NCBI GenBank assembly: GCA_905221605.1
Contig: CAJNDS010002153.1
Span: forward strand, 100,001 to 164,000
Direction: 5' to 3'
Length of the DNA: 64,000 bases
DNA from: Symbiodinium natans
Lineage: Eukaryota > Sar > Dinophyceae > Suessiales > Symbiodiniaceae
Shown: in pieces, positions 30,441 to 42,420 of the stretch
Layout: each line of letters starts with the position of its first letter
Numbering within the stretch: the first letter of the stretch is position 1
Notes under the pieces: generated by a model
Databases searched by the model: none
What the model saw: the letters and a program-made list of their open reading frames with translations, nothing else
Told to the model about the DNA's origin: nothing
Position numbers and translations under genes: made by a program

Positions 30441-33373
30441 TTTATATTTACATGTATATTTATGAAGCAAAGAGTAGTAGCATCTCTGATAGAAATATAG
30501 CATATAGACACAACTCATAAAGATCAAGCTAGAAATCAAGTACATTAAAACGACAAGAGTAAATACCGTGCCATGAGCACAGTCCTTCATTGCCGTACGA
30601 CGGTATGAGCCCTTTCCAGAACCATCATGTGAGCATTGTAGTGTTTGCAAATTTGCAGATGGGGGTACCCTTCCCTTTTCTGAGCCGTGCAGAGCTTGCG
30701 TAAACCATGTGAACCGCATCGTGCGAGCATCGTGCTTCAAATGGGGGCGGGGGGCGGCTGCGCACCCCCAACCTCGGCTCTTTAAACTGTGCAAAGCTCG
30801 CTTGACAGAACATCGCGCCATCAGTAGACAGGCCTTCGAAGGCATGTGAGTCCTTTCCAAACCCATCGTGCGAACATTGTCTCTGAAAATGGGGTGGATG
30901 CCCCCTCCCAACGTCCCCGCTCACTTAGGCCGTGCAGTGCTTGCTTGTTAGTAGTGGTCGTACTACGACTGCTTGCTTCTGCTTTGGTGTTTATCAATAC
31001 TTTTCTGGATGTCGGGTGCCACAACTTTTTGATGTTTATAAGTTTTTCGGTACTTCACCATGCAAAGGGGTTAGACAACGGTTCATTTGCAGACCGATAC
31101 CTGAGTTCCACTGTACCTGTTCAGTGTAAACGCGGTGGCCGCACTGTTCCACAGAGCTGAAAGGGTCTGTTCGAGGATGTAGCTCAGGAGTGAAGGCTTT
31201 TTGGATGTCCAGTGCAGGTCTAAATTCATATGATAGTACAGAAGATCAAGAAGCACGAAGAACGCCTAAATGAAATTCGCACCGGTGTTTCATTGCTTCA
31301 GGGTGATCCAGAAGACATGCGTGGCCAGCCTGGTTTTACTGAAGGCCCGGTGTTGTTCTGCGTGAAAGCTTGTTTATCAAGGAACGATCATACAATTTGG
31401 TTTGCTACACGTGTGGCTACCATCTGGTGTCTCAAGAGCAATGAGGTGAGCGCCAGCGATTCAAAGATCTCCTTGTCTCTGGTCGATTGGTGGATGCTTA
31501 CAGGCATACCGATCGACCCTGCTAGTCCCAGCACGCGTAGCTCTGAGACGCAGGCGATTGCACCCCACCGAGGATGTCCCGCCAGCGTCCTTTGCTGAGC
31601 TGGCTGGTCTTTTGGCACGTGCGTCTGCACGATCTCTGACAGCTTGAATCTAAGGGCGGGGCCCTATTACACTTGGCGAGGGCATCCTCCTGTCCATCAG
31701 GTTTCGGGCATACATACATGTTACATCATGCTACCATGTAGGTGTAGGTGGCATGTGTTTGAGATGCATGTTCACTTGACTGGCAGGCTGTGGCGAAATA
31801 CCACGGGAAGGGTTCCTTGGCCAGCAAGAATGCTATACAGGCTTGACAGCATACCATGAAGGTTCTTTCAAGAGTTAGATCGACTCAGCACTTTGCTGCT
31901 TCACGTGAAAGCCGGCAGGAATGCGAATTGACTATGCGCTAGTGGCAGAGGACAGCTGGAGTTGGTCAAGACAGAGTTCAGAGACCGATGGTCTGCTCTC
32001 TGCGTCAACGTCTCTCAGTCATCCCTCCTTCTCTGTATCTGCGTCTTTTGCCAGTCCAGTGAGTCCAATGTTCGTCGGCCGACAAACTGCAACGCAGCCG
32101 CAATGTTGCCAGGAAATGGTGCTTCGCTTGGAGGCGTGCGACATTTTAGGTCACGGAGCTGACAGGAATGGCTTCCTTGGAAGCTGGGATGCATGGACAC
32201 AAGTTGGCCAGGTGGTGCATTGCGATGGCACGCTCCGGAAGCTATGTTTCATGTCGCACACAAGAATGCCTTGGAGCACAGTCCTCGTCTCTGCAGCTTT
32301 TCTAACGGTCGAGCTTTCGGTATCCGCCATGGAACGCTCCGAACGCTCCGAGGAGTTGCGACTATTTCAGGCCTTGGGACTTGAGATTCCTAGCTGGCGC
32401 CGGCGCCTGATGGGTGCCCTGCTGGAAGGACCTGATGGCACGCAACAGAGACTCTGTGCAGGCACGCGGAACCGCACCACTCAGGCGAAGGCGCTTCCCG
32501 AGCCGGTCGACGCTTATGGGGGTGCTTCAGGTACATCCGATAGAGCTGCCCTTGCGAAACGTCAAGAAGCCCAGAGGTGGCTGGCCGCTTCAGTGAATAT
32601 GCCAGGGGTGGGACTTTGAGTCACGAGACACTGGCCTTCGAACTGGCGCAATCATACACGCACACCTCTCGTTGCGTGGCGCTGGCTGCTTTAAATTGCT
32701 GGGCTTCTGATCTCTGCATTTGCCCGACAGCCAACCTCTGAACCAAGTTTGGTTTGGCCTCGGACATTCTCGCAAGTTCTACCTCAAAATAGGCCATTGA
32801 GATTTGGATGATGCCTGTTTTGCAGGTTTATGATGTGTCCAGGTAATATGTGAATCACATTGAATCGTATATCATTGGCCTTTTTTGGGAGGCGGGTTCG
32901 ACATCATCATTTGTTGTGAAAACTGTCTTTCCCAGTTCAGAGTTGCGGCGCGCGCAAAGCTCATTTCACTGCGAAGCGCACCGTTTTGCAAAGTCTTGTA
33001 TAGTTTCCTGCTCGGTTGTGTGACTGTGCGCTGCCTGTGCGATCCGACTGCGCTGCAGACAGCTGCAACACAAAATGCCCTATGCACGCCCGCCGCTAGC
33101 CGCTAGCTGCCCTCCTGTGGCTGCATCTCAGGAAGCGATCACTGCCCGCTTCGTCTTAGTTTGCGGCGAGACACATCAGCTGCAGCTGCATGCGAACCAG
33201 AACCGCATGTCGTCACTGCAACTCGACTGCGAGTTGGCCCCAAAGGACCAAGGAGCAATTCCCCTTTGACTTGTGCTTACAGGGCTGTGAGCTGTGGGAA
33301 CTGCCCTTGGACACAATGTTGCTTCTTTCAGGTGGACTCCGAATCACAGGAGCCGGTGACTGTTCTGGATTGA
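27029..33373 (+). CDS. AP endonuclease, exonuclease III / APE1 family (about 19 exons)
   Basis: Cuts DNA 5' of abasic sites in base excision repair. Motifs appear in the correct family order. KVISW (27,140-27,153) splices to NVNGL (27,274-27,303). Then [12 protein letters not shown] (27,369-27,405), [11 protein letters not shown] (27,520-27,552, catalytic Glu), [13 protein letters not shown] (28,048-28,138), [11 protein letters not shown] to HPE (28,267-28,382), GRIICVC (28,437-28,457) and FSTFELL (28,527-28,555). Next TYSPNNG and RRAAWDKAL (29,559-29,634), WIGDLNVA (29,758 to about 29,830) and [11 protein letters not shown] (29,898-29,960). Then QPGFTE (31,302-31,344), [11 protein letters not shown] (about 31,573), YYTWRG (about 31,640), [10 protein letters not shown] (from 31,919), NGFLG (to 32,179), SDHCPLRL (33,132 on) and a last exon ending at TGA 33,371-33,373. 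Key Asn, Glu, GDLN and SDH residues are present. Donors include GC, GA and GT. Exact 5' end and a few borders are uncertain. Confidence 0.85.
28780..29280. repeat. C-rich/G-rich inverted arms around an AT-rich core, within an AP endonuclease intron
   Basis: 28,785-28,870 is C-rich and 29,158-29,275 is G-rich. ACCCCCCCCACCCCTCCCC-like words in the first are nearly matched by the reverse complement of GGGGAGGGGTGGGGGGGAT in the second. The core (28,920-29,150) is unusually AT-rich with repeated CTAGGAGTC/GAATCC words. It lies wholly in the intron 28,556-29,558 and could fold back as a hairpin. Confidence 0.5.
30278..30452. repeat. ATAAAT microsatellite
   Basis: About 170 bases of ATATAA/ATAAAT units, ending in (AT)n, inside the 1.3 kb AP endonuclease intron (29,961-31,301). 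Frames rich in Tyr-Ile or Leu-Tyr are repeat translations. The rest of this intron (30,460-31,300) shows nothing recognisable. Confidence 0.9.
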
Positions 33374-34940
33374 CCCGCTAGTGCAGAATGGTGCGAGGCT
33401 GGTGAAGACGATCGAAAACGAGAGTGCTGGGACAACATATCTTGATGCACTGCTTGGAACCTTGCTGAGATTGTCTTTGTGTGCAGTGCGACGCAGTACA
33501 CCCAGAGGTTCTGATGAAGCCATGGAGACCCGGCTGCGGCCAGGCCGGCGAAGTTTTAGTGAACAGGCGTACTTGGATGCTCTCTTTTTGGGGTCTACTT
33601 TGGTCTGCTTGAATCTTGGCAGGCAGGCGGCCAGCTCAGTACTTGCAGAAACCACGGATACTGCTGCTCGGCAGAGACCTGATGCTGATGTCGAGTGAGA
33701 ACACAGGGCAGAGTGGGAGAGATGTTGCGTAGCGGGTCTTCCCCATGGCCTCTGGCACACTGCAAAGTCCTGTGCGACAGCAGCCCCAAGTATGCAGAAT
33801 GCAGAGGTCGCCCTCTGCGGTCTGCAGCCGGTGCTGCCGGGGCTTTAGCATCAAAACACCCTTTCGACCCGGCTTTCATTTTCTCACTGCTTCTTGAACC
33901 TCTTCGTGGCGGAGAACGACTGAGGACGGGCCACACAGTTCTCGTGGCAAAAGCTGCGGTGGGTCGTGCAGCACCTAGAGCAAAGACGCAGCAGATCCGG
34001 GAGTAAACGCTGGTGTGAGTCCATAGTTTGGTGAGTACTGGGCATGCAGCGGGCTTCTTCTTGGTAACAGGTCTTTGCCAACTCCCAGAGCCGGCAATGC
34101 ATGACGCTCAGTTGGAGGGTAGCTCATGTAGACACACCACTGTCTGCCAATTTGCCTGAACGTTTCTTGGAGGCTTGATCTTTGGAGAACAGCCCGAAGA
34201 GTGCAGGCACCCTGCAGCTCTGATAGATTCTGATAGCATGACATGTGGTCTTCGGAGGGGGTTGTCAGAGGTCCGCTTGGAGCAAGAGCTCGCCACCACT
34301 GCCCGAGCCTGAAAGCCTTTGCTGTGTTTGACAAATCGACAGCAGAAAAAGCAGAAGCAGCAGAAGCAGGGGGAGTGGTCACACCATGTTCATAGCGTGG
34401 CCGAAACATCGGTATGTTTTTTCATCTTTTGCCTGATGACCTTGTCGCCAAGATTCGTCGATTTCTCGGTTTTCGTGACGGAAAACTCTGCTTTTCCGCA
34501 TTTTGCCCTTCGCTGTATGGGGGGGTGAGGGGGTGGGGCTTGGAGCAGAATCGTCAATGTTAACGCTCTTCAATGGCGCATATGATTTGCTTTCTGGTAC
34601 GGTTTTCATCTTCTGCTTTCAATGGTGATTGATTTTTTCTTGCTGGTTTGGGGTGGGGGGTGCGGGGCACTGTTTCCATCTTCTGCATGCCCCTTTGTGA
34701 AGCACTGTTGGAGCAGTGAAGCTCCGTAACAGCAGTGACGTGTGAAAAAAGAAAGTTTGCCAGAAAGCCGTGTTGCCAAAGCCCTGCGCTTTTTTCTCCA
34801 AACCTTGCTAACTGGCATCCTGAGGCAAGCAATCTGGCCGTTTTCGATGGCTGGTTTTCTGGTCAGCCCATGTTCGAGCTTCAGTCTGATTGCACATGGG
34901 GCTGTCGGCTCTTCGTGCCGGCAAACCCCCGGCTGAGCAA
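33374..34940. other. Interval between AP endonuclease and HIT genes
   Basis: A frame at about 33,365-33,500 reads like protein (VQNGARLVKTIENESAG) directly after the AP endonuclease stop, but it is unrecognised. A phrase GHTVLV at about 33,930 is reminiscent of the HIT-family GHVLV and might belong to the N-terminal half of the HIT gene that follows; this is weak. Confidence 0.25.
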
Positions 34941-34946
34941 GCTAAG

Positions 34947-35995
34947 GGCACATGTCCATCTGCATGTGGTTCCTCGGAAGCCTGGAGATCTTGAAGATAA
35001 TGACCAGGTCGCGACTATTGCATGCAAAACCTTTTGTTGGCTAAGTGAGTACCTGGAAGGTCTATGTCGCCTTGGAAGAGTGGAAGCCATTTCCTGCAGG
35101 CTGCTCTTTGGGAAGGAGTTCTCGAAACATTGGCATCTAGTCAGTTGCCAAGGAGCTATGCAACTGCAGCCGCCCCCAATCGCACGCTCCTGAGACTGTA
35201 GAGATGTGCGATGCGCGACGTGCATGGCAGTAATCCTTCCTCCTCGTTGTGTCATCGTCATCGTCATCACCTTGCACATTCCCAACACCACCAGTACCAC
35301 AATACCTCGATGTCGTTACCAACACTATTTCGACACCAGCATATCAACACCACGACCATATCAGCGTTGAGTCGATCGTCAACCTTTGTAACCTCTACTT
35401 TTCGAGGACCCCCATGCCTCATCCTCGAAACCACTCCGCCCCCGGGTTAACGTACACATTGGTTAACTTTATTTGCATTTTTCCGCAGAAAAACCCCCTG
35501 TAAACCCCCTAAAGAAGGCATAGAGAGATACCGTCGATTCTCTCAGCTCGCTGGAAAGGTGACTGGAACTCTTCTGTGTCACGCGAAACATGCTCTGGTT
35601 TGCAGGCGTGGCCAGCGGATGAAGACCGCAAAAAACGGACAGGCGGAAGAATGATGCTTTTGAGACTCTTTTGATACTGCACTGTTGTGACCTACCCACA
35701 AGAGTTACTGGTAGGTCAAGTTTCTTTTTGCTGGCTGCCGGGGTCTTCTGTTCAAGATTGACCCTAACGACACCCTCCATGCACTGCTACAGCTGGGCAG
35801 ACTTCGCAGATTTCTGGGGTGAACTTTTCTTAGTCCATCAGCCATCCGCTTGTCTGCGCACTTGCCCAGCTGGTGATGTCAGGCTTAGACTCGAGACTCT
35901 AGACCTCTGTAAGATTTCGCAGCAGTTCTTGCAAGTTAAGATTGTTGTGCAAGGTGAAGATATGGCTGAGGAGGCAACTGCATATCGAGAGACAC
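34947..35995 (+). CDS. HIT-family hydrolase, FHIT-like, C-terminal exons (copy 1)
   Basis: Exon 34,947-35,007 encodes HVHLHVVPRKPGDLEDND, the HxHxHxx histidine triad followed by the RK-GD-ND signature of FHIT (diadenosine polyphosphate hydrolase). The middle His of the triad is the nucleophile in this family. It ends at a GT donor. About 940 bases later an exon at about 35,950-35,995 gives EDMAEEATAYRE, matching the FHIT C-terminal helix. The N-terminal half was not found with certainty upstream. It could be a partial copy or have very small exons. Confidence 0.6.
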
Positions 35996-36402
35996 TTGGG
36001 GAAGGACTGGTTCACGAGCTTGACTGCATGGTGATGACCAGATTGGTGCTGTGACAAAGAATGACCCAATATGCCTAGAACCGCGCACATGTGGAAGCAT
36101 GCCGGAAGAGCAGGCCGGCCGGAACAATATCCAAAGGGCTTCCAAGGGCTTAGACAGTTTCTCTATGCTGCTCGATTGTACCATATCCGTCTTTTCCCGA
36201 CCAGTGCTCGGAATTCAGCGGCTGTTGAGTTGACGGTCATAGAGGATGGATGCTGTTGCTACGTGATTGCTACCGCAGACTCAGAGGGCGGGTGTTACAA
36301 ATGCCCAAGTTTCTTTGAACTTCACAAGCACCAGGCCTTTGCTAAATTCCGGATTCCCGGGATCCGGGCCTGAGTTGGGTGAGCACGGTAGGAGCAACCA
36401 GT

Positions 36403-36995
36403 ATGCGTAGCAAAAAAGAAGCTCTTGAACCGCGACTAAGGTCACACATCTTCTTTGCATCGCCAAGCGGCTTGAGCGTGGCCTTTGTCAACTTGAAGCC
36501 GCTCGTTCCTGGCCATGTCTTGGTACGCCTGCATGTGATATCCGACTTGCAGGGATGTCTGACTGACGATGCTTTGTGACGCCTTGTGCCTGGGGCAGGT
36601 CACACCACGGCGGGTGGCGCCGAGACTTGCGGACCTTTCTGAGGAGGAGCCTGACAAACACGGACAAGCGACGACAACGTAGTGAGTCAATATGATGTGA
36701 ATGTGGATGTAAAGGAGTTCGACGACCTCTTCTGCACAGTTCGCGTGGTGCAAGCTATGGTCGAACGTTACTACGGAGCAGAGGCCAATTTCCACATCGT
36801 GCCACATGCTACCTTCCAACCTGTCGACATCATCTCCTCAATGGTATCAGGCTTCGCGACTTGGCATTCAGGATGGTCCTGATGCTGGGCAGTCAGTTCC
36901 CCATGTCCATGTGCCCGGCCTAGCCTGTGGTCTCGTGGCCGTTGCCTACACAAACCATGAGCCTTCCCCGTGCAGGTGCACATCCTCCCCATTCC
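36403..36995 (+). CDS. HIT-family hydrolase, FHIT-like, N-terminus to HIT motif (copy 2)
   Basis: Exon 1 (ATG at 36,403, to about 36,522) reads FVNLKPLVPGHVL, the FHIT N-terminal signature. Exon 2 (from 36,599) reads TPRRVAPRLADLSEEE. Exon 3 (36,715 to about 36,819) reads EFDDLFCTVRVVQAMVERYY and ends near TFQ. Exon 4 (36,872 to about 36,910) reads DGPDAGQSVPHVH. Exon 5 (from 36,976) reads VHILP, so the joined product has HVHVHILP. Introns are 55-80 bases. Sequence beyond VHILP diverges from the family, and the C-terminal RK-GD part was not found, unlike copy 1. Tandem copies are typical of dinoflagellates. Possibly a C-terminally altered or incompletely seen gene. Confidence 0.7.
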
Positions 36996-37019
36996 CTCAC
37001 AGCCGGTCGACTCGACGCT

Positions 37020-40000
37020 CTAAAAATGTTCTGAGTGCGATGGCAACCATGCAGAAGTCCTCATGGATGGAGAAACGCTCCGATCAGTCGGTACCTACTA
37101 TTGTTGGCATTGTGTTTGTGTTGCTAGTGCGAGTGGCGCACCATTGAAGCTCACATCTTGCCTTGATTGACAAGCATTTTGGCTGTTTGATGGGGGAGTC
37201 CTTGCCCGTCGCAGCTCAGGACACGACTAGGTCTTGCTTCATCTTGTTTCTGCAGTCTCAGCATGGAAAGAGCTCCACGTTTCATGGGGCAGGGCCTGAC
37301 TCGATTGTATCAGGATCTGGTATCGTGCAATAACTTCACAAGTGCAGCTGCAGAATGCCAAGATGAGAGGCGCACCCCATCGCTTCAAGTGCGGAGCAAG
37401 TTTGTTTGACATGGAAATGTGCGAGGCCAATTCTTGAAGGTTCGCCCGATGGAGTTGTCGTTGAAAGCAGCCCTGGCCTGTTTTTGGCCGCGTTGTCCTG
37501 CCGGCTCAAATCAATTCGGAGATGTTTCATGTTTGCAGCACGGAATGTTTCAGAGCTGTCGTTGACTTCCAGGCTGCTTTTGCCGGACTTGTCTTCGCTG
37601 GAAACTGATGCAGTGAGAGAGCACTGTTGCGGCCAGTGACCGGCAGCTTTTGATTTTGGCGATTCTTCTTCTCAAGCTGCGCTGAAGGTGTCAGCGCCAC
37701 TGACTGCTCGTGGCATCCAGCCAAGGCTTGTGCAACTCCCGCTGCCATCAAGTCGTATAGGTGGGCGATAAAGCGGGGAAAGTCCCGCGCTGCAATTCAA
37801 TGTCGTCAGAGTGGCAGGCCGGCCACGGACCTTCAAGTTCTACCGAGCATCGATTGCCTCGAAGCTGTCACCCTAGCTTCCCAGTGCAACTTTTTCTGCC
37901 GGAGACAACACGTTCAAACCGTGACACCGAAAGAAGCCGCAAGTTGCCGGCTAAGTAGGAACTGAGAGCGAGACGGCCATGGAGCTTGTCTATCCGCTAC
38001 ACTTGTACGGTTTGCATCGTCCCTTCTTTCTTACTGCAGACAGTTAGGGCACACGTTTGCGAGGCCCGGCTGAAGGATCCTACTACACCCTGCGATGACC
38101 TTGTGCCACAAGATGGCAGGACTGCTGATAGCCTTGCCTGCTAAGCGTCTGAACAGCTCGTGTGGGTCGTGTGGAATGAAATGCAGGACAGTCAGAGTGG
38201 TATTCAATATGTCCCAGGCGCGGCGTGGAGTGTTGGATATCGTTGGACAGTCTGAATGTTCATCACGGCTGCAGTGCTGCCCCACCTGGATTCAGCTTTC
38301 TGCCTTCAAGCAGTTCTGAAAGATGCAGGGCATTCTGAGTATCACTCCAGGTGGCTCCTGAGACGGGGAACACGGAGAACCAGAGCGCCTCTAGCGAGCT
38401 CGAGCCTCGTGCGAGCGTCCTATGCGAAGCCATTCAGAGCCCTTTCAGAGCCCTGTCAGAGCCCTTTTAGATCCCCTTCAGATCCCCTTACCAGTGAAAT
38501 TAAAGACGTCAAATTCCTTGGCTGCTTCGCCCCTTCCGCCTTGTGCGCAACGAGGGTCTTAAGATCGCGGACGTGTCCGACTGCCATCTAAGGAGTGTCG
38601 TCGTCCGATTCTCAATGAATCAGAGCGATGGTCAAGAAATGTCAGCTTCTTGTCAGCAAGAAAAGCTGCGAAAGTTTCAGAAGGTTAGGCATAGGGTGTG
38701 TTTGTCGAGTGCCGCACCGTAGCCATGGTTTTTGCAAAAGTGTATCAAAGTAATAAGCACTCTTGCTTGACTCCTTAACCATGTAGACCATGGCACAGGT
38801 TCAAAATATTTCCCTCTTCAACTTTCCGGACTACAAGGTGCTGAGCCGACAGTCACCCACACGGGATGCCGTGGGGATGTCCCCAAGCAAGCACGATACG
38901 TGAACACACCCTCCTTGCAAATGCAAAACACTGCAAACCATTGCTGGATTCCAGACCGAGTGGTTTGTCAGCGATTGGGCAGCCCTGCATGATCCTGCAT
39001 GTGCGTGGCCATGAGACAATCCAGGCGCCTGTTTGCAGGAACAACGATGCGTGCAACACCAAGACTCGATTCGCTGGGACCTGCTTATTTGCATCGTCTT
39101 GTCGTCTTTGCGACATGCAAGGCCCATTTGTGATCCCTACGGCTTCCTTAGCGACTCAGAGGGCCAGGCTCTGAAAGCCGGTGTCTATATGAACGTGCAT
39201 GCTTCGGAATTGTGCGTAGCATTCTCAAGAGCCATCGGCTCAGAATGCCGGCGTCAGAGATGCTCTGCCACTGTCTAGGTAGCATTTGCAACTAGAACCC
39301 CTTCGTCACAACCAGACAGGCCCTACAACCCTGATTTTAAAGACACCAAGAACACTTTTCTCACAACGAGCCATCCAGAGTGGGAGTTGCACAGTTTCTG
39401 GAGTAAGCCGAGTATCAGAGGCGCAAGTTTTGTGAAAGCGTGAAAGGAGAAGACGTTTTCGTGAAATGTTGCCGTTTGTTTAAAGGGACTGCGTTTGGGT
39501 GCAGCCAGGGTTAGAACCATAACGAAGAATGCAAAACAACAACAAGGTCATGCATAACACGGTTTTGGTTCTGCAGTTATCTGGACTTTGGACTTGCTTT
39601 GTTTTAGAGTTTAACATGGCTAGGATGGTGCAGGCGGCTTGGGTTCTGGAAGATATGGGCGGTTTAGACGGTTGCGTGCTTCTGGATGGGGCGGTTTCGT
39701 GCTTCTGGATGAGTTCCTAAGTATGGAGATGCCCCTCCGGCCGCCCAAAAATTGGTCTCCCTGCCTGGGACCTGCCTGGGACCCGCCGAGAGCGATTTTT
39801 GGGCTGCAAGCCGTTGGGGTCCCCCTCAGCAGCGCCACGAGGTTTGCCACGGCAGAGGACCCGGGAACGAATCCCGTCGCTACTTTGGGCTGACTCCTTG
39901 CTAAAGCCCAACCCCCATGCATTTCCGATTGCATAAATGTAGCATTACCCAGAAGTCAGCCGGCGCCGGGTCCCAGCACCGGGATCCAGCACTGGGGCCC

Positions 40001-41460
40001 AGCTCGCATTTCTGGGAAACCTCTACACATGTATGTTTATATATATATATATATATGTATATACATATATACATATGTATACATACATTGTTTGTATCTA
40101 TACAGATAGAGAGGCAGATAGATATATACATGCATACATACATATGACTGTGTCTGTGAGGGTAATTTTACAGGTAAGGGCAGGGCTTTCCAGCAAAACA
40201 AGTCTCCAATACGCCAGGGTCGGTGGACAGCCACGATTGCCAAGCTCAACTGTGCCGAGTTTTTTTGCACATATTCGCACATCTAGGCAAGAACCTGTCG
40301 TTGGAGCTTGCAATGTTCGGCCCTTATCTTCACAGGGTTGGCATCAGCCACCGCAGACCGTCTGCCTCATGCATCCTGATGCCATGCTCGAGAGGAGTGT
40401 CACGGGATTCCGTCACAGTGTCCATGTCCGCAAATCCCAGGCTGCGATCGCAGCACTTGGTGGTTTGCGACGACTTGATCTCGGAGCCAGCCGCAGCCCC
40501 AATGCCCAATGCGGAGCACGCTGTAATGATTGCTTCATTCGTGCGGACGCCATAGTCCATATAGTCCGCATGCCGTAGAGCTGCCTCGCTTGCTTGGGGC
40601 CAAGCTGTGACATCTGAGTTCTTTTATAATTCTGCACATTCGGTACGTACAGCTTGGACGTCTGGACTTCATCAGATCGACCAACGTCACTTGCAGCCTT
40701 TCTATGTGGGCGTTGCCATTGCCCAGGCCAGATGCAGCACTTGTTTGTTTCAAGCATGTTTTGGAGCAACTTGCAGTTTATGTAAACTGCAAGAGATGTC
40801 ACTTGCTCGATAGTGAACTGCTCCTGCATGTTTTAGCATCGTGCTTTCTGCACATGGTTTACGCCGCAAGTTTTTCCCGATGCTCTGTTGGGGATGAGAT
40901 GATTGCCGTATCTTGATGCAGTACTTGCAGTGCCAGCAGGATCAGGTGGACAGTTGGACATGCTTTTGCATGCGACCAACTTTGTTGCGAGGCAAGTGGA
41001 ACTGAAATGAGCCAATCGACTTTGCGACAGTATGGACACTTGATTTTGTAGCCAGCTCAGGCGCAATCTTGCCTCATGCATACAATGTGATAGCCGTCAT
41101 CTGAGTTTGCATGGTGCATGAGGTCCGAATGGAACATGGACGAAAGCTACGCTGCGAACGGACAGCTCATGCGCTGTGCCTGCCCAGGAATCAGGTTTGT
41201 GGTGCGTGGAGGTTTGGAATTGTGGCAGATCCTTGCTCGCTTGCTCTTGCTGTAAGGTCCCAATCAGGCACTTCTTCTGATAGTGCCAGACAGAAGCCAG
41301 GCACATTTTGAACAATAGTTTGCATCGTAGGCCTTGGTGTCAAGTACCGGGCAATACTTGCTTGACATGATGTGAGTGCTTGAATATCAGGCAGTGCTGG
41401 TGACTGACTCTTGCCACTATACTTGCGAGGACCGAACCCTGTGTCGCACAGACCGTCGAG
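37020..41460. other. Unassigned 4.4 kb with isolated exon-like frames
   Basis: Protein-like frames occur at about 37,780-37,880, 38,040-38,125 and 39,040-39,165 on the plus strand (for example DSIRWDLLICIVLSSLRHA). Minus-strand frames at 38,031-38,285 and 40,330-40,560 also look protein-like. No motif is recognised, and the two strands conflict. A 12-bp repeat (CAGAGCCCTTTT-like, five copies) is at 38,430-38,492. An AT/GT microsatellite is at 40,030-40,145. Confidence 0.3.
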
Positions 41461-41470
41461 GGTAGAGGGG

Positions 41471-41508
41471 TCGCTTGTGACTTCTATCGGGTGTCACCTG
41501 TGACTTCT
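41471..41508 (+). repeat. Inverted repeat, left copy (38 bp)
   Basis: The reverse complement matches 42,733-42,770 at 37 of 38 positions (words AGAAGTCACAGGTGACACC and AGAAGTCACAAGCGA). It lies left of the telomeric island; a further partial unit follows to 41,535. Confidence 0.8.
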
Positions 41509-41689
41509 GTGCCGGTGCCGCTTGTGACTTCTCAGTCTCTGCCCTTACAAACTGCTGCAGTGTCGTTACTTTTGGATCTCCTCGCTCTCCTCTCCCTTCT
41601 CTTCCCTCTTCCACCTCCTCCCCTCCACCCTCTTTCATGGTGCACCAGATGCTCACGAGGATCTGCCCATGATACTCATGAGGTTCCCC

Positions 41690-41849
41690 TAGCCCCTAAA
41701 CCCTAAACCCCTAAACCCCTAAACCCCTAAACCCCTAACCCTAAACCCTAAACCCTAAACCCTAAACCCTAAACCCTAAACCCTAAACCCTAAACCCTAA
41801 ACCCTAAACCCTAAACCCTAAACCCTAAACCCTAAACCCTAAACTCAGG
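41690..41849 (-). repeat. Clean CCCTAAA array (interstitial telomeric repeat)
   Basis: About 22 units. The first few are CCCCTAAA variants and then perfect CCCTAAA units follow without interruption. Far less diverged than the blocks at 1-5,290. Flanked by ordinary sequence on both sides, so it is interstitial within the assembly. Confidence 0.9.
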
Positions 41850-42420
41850 GCCTAGGCCGCCCCCCTTACGTTGGCGGGCGGCGCAGCCCTTTGACCTCGA
41901 TGGCACAAGCCGACTCAGGTCGCTCGCCCGCCTCCCACAGCATGGGTACTCCCAGGGCCCCAGCCTGGGGTCCCGGACGGGGCCTCCGGCTAGGCGAGGC
42001 AGGGCGGCTCAAAAATCACTTCGTTTGGGAATTGACCCCCCTGGCCCACCCCTCCCCCTGGCCCCCCCTGGCCCACCCCTCCCCCTGGCCCCCCCTGGCC
42101 CGTCTGGTGGGGTGCCGGCAACCTTCCCTGAAACTGCCTCCCGACCCCCCAATTCCTTTGACTCTCGGACCCAACGAACGTCATGAAACTGAATTAGTTT
42201 TTTGAAGTGGACTGTTGTCTGAGTTTAGGCCCAAACCCTAAAAGGAATAGGTTTGGGTGGCTTTGCCGCCTTGGACGGCGAGAAAAGTGTTCGATGGCCC
42301 TCCACAATCGGGCCAAAGCTGCTCTTCGCACCTCACGAAGCTTTCGAGCTTGTTCCGAAACCTAACCTTCGCAGCATCTACGCCTTGTCACAGCAAACCC
42401 AAAACCCGAAACCGCAAAAG
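41850..42420. repeat. Subtelomere-like module with CCCCCCTGG minisatellite
   Basis: It carries a minisatellite of CCCACCCCTCCCCCTGG and CCCCCCTGG units (42,037-42,105), then CCGGCAACC. At 42,220-42,265 it has an AAACCCTAAAAGG phrase followed by TTTGGGTGG. The same parts in the same order are present at 1,140-1,400. No gene is seen. Confidence 0.55.

Noticed and set aside
30103-30911. Minus-strand ORFs with YLYLYL or IYIYIY runs
   Set aside because: Translation of the ATAAAT microsatellite in an intron.
39830-39890. B-box-like GGGAACGAATCCCG suggesting a tRNA
   Set aside because: No matching A box, acceptor or anticodon stem could be drawn.
40033-40578. 181-codon ORF starting in YIYIYV
   Set aside because: Begins in an AT microsatellite; the rest has no motif, and the minus strand is equally open.
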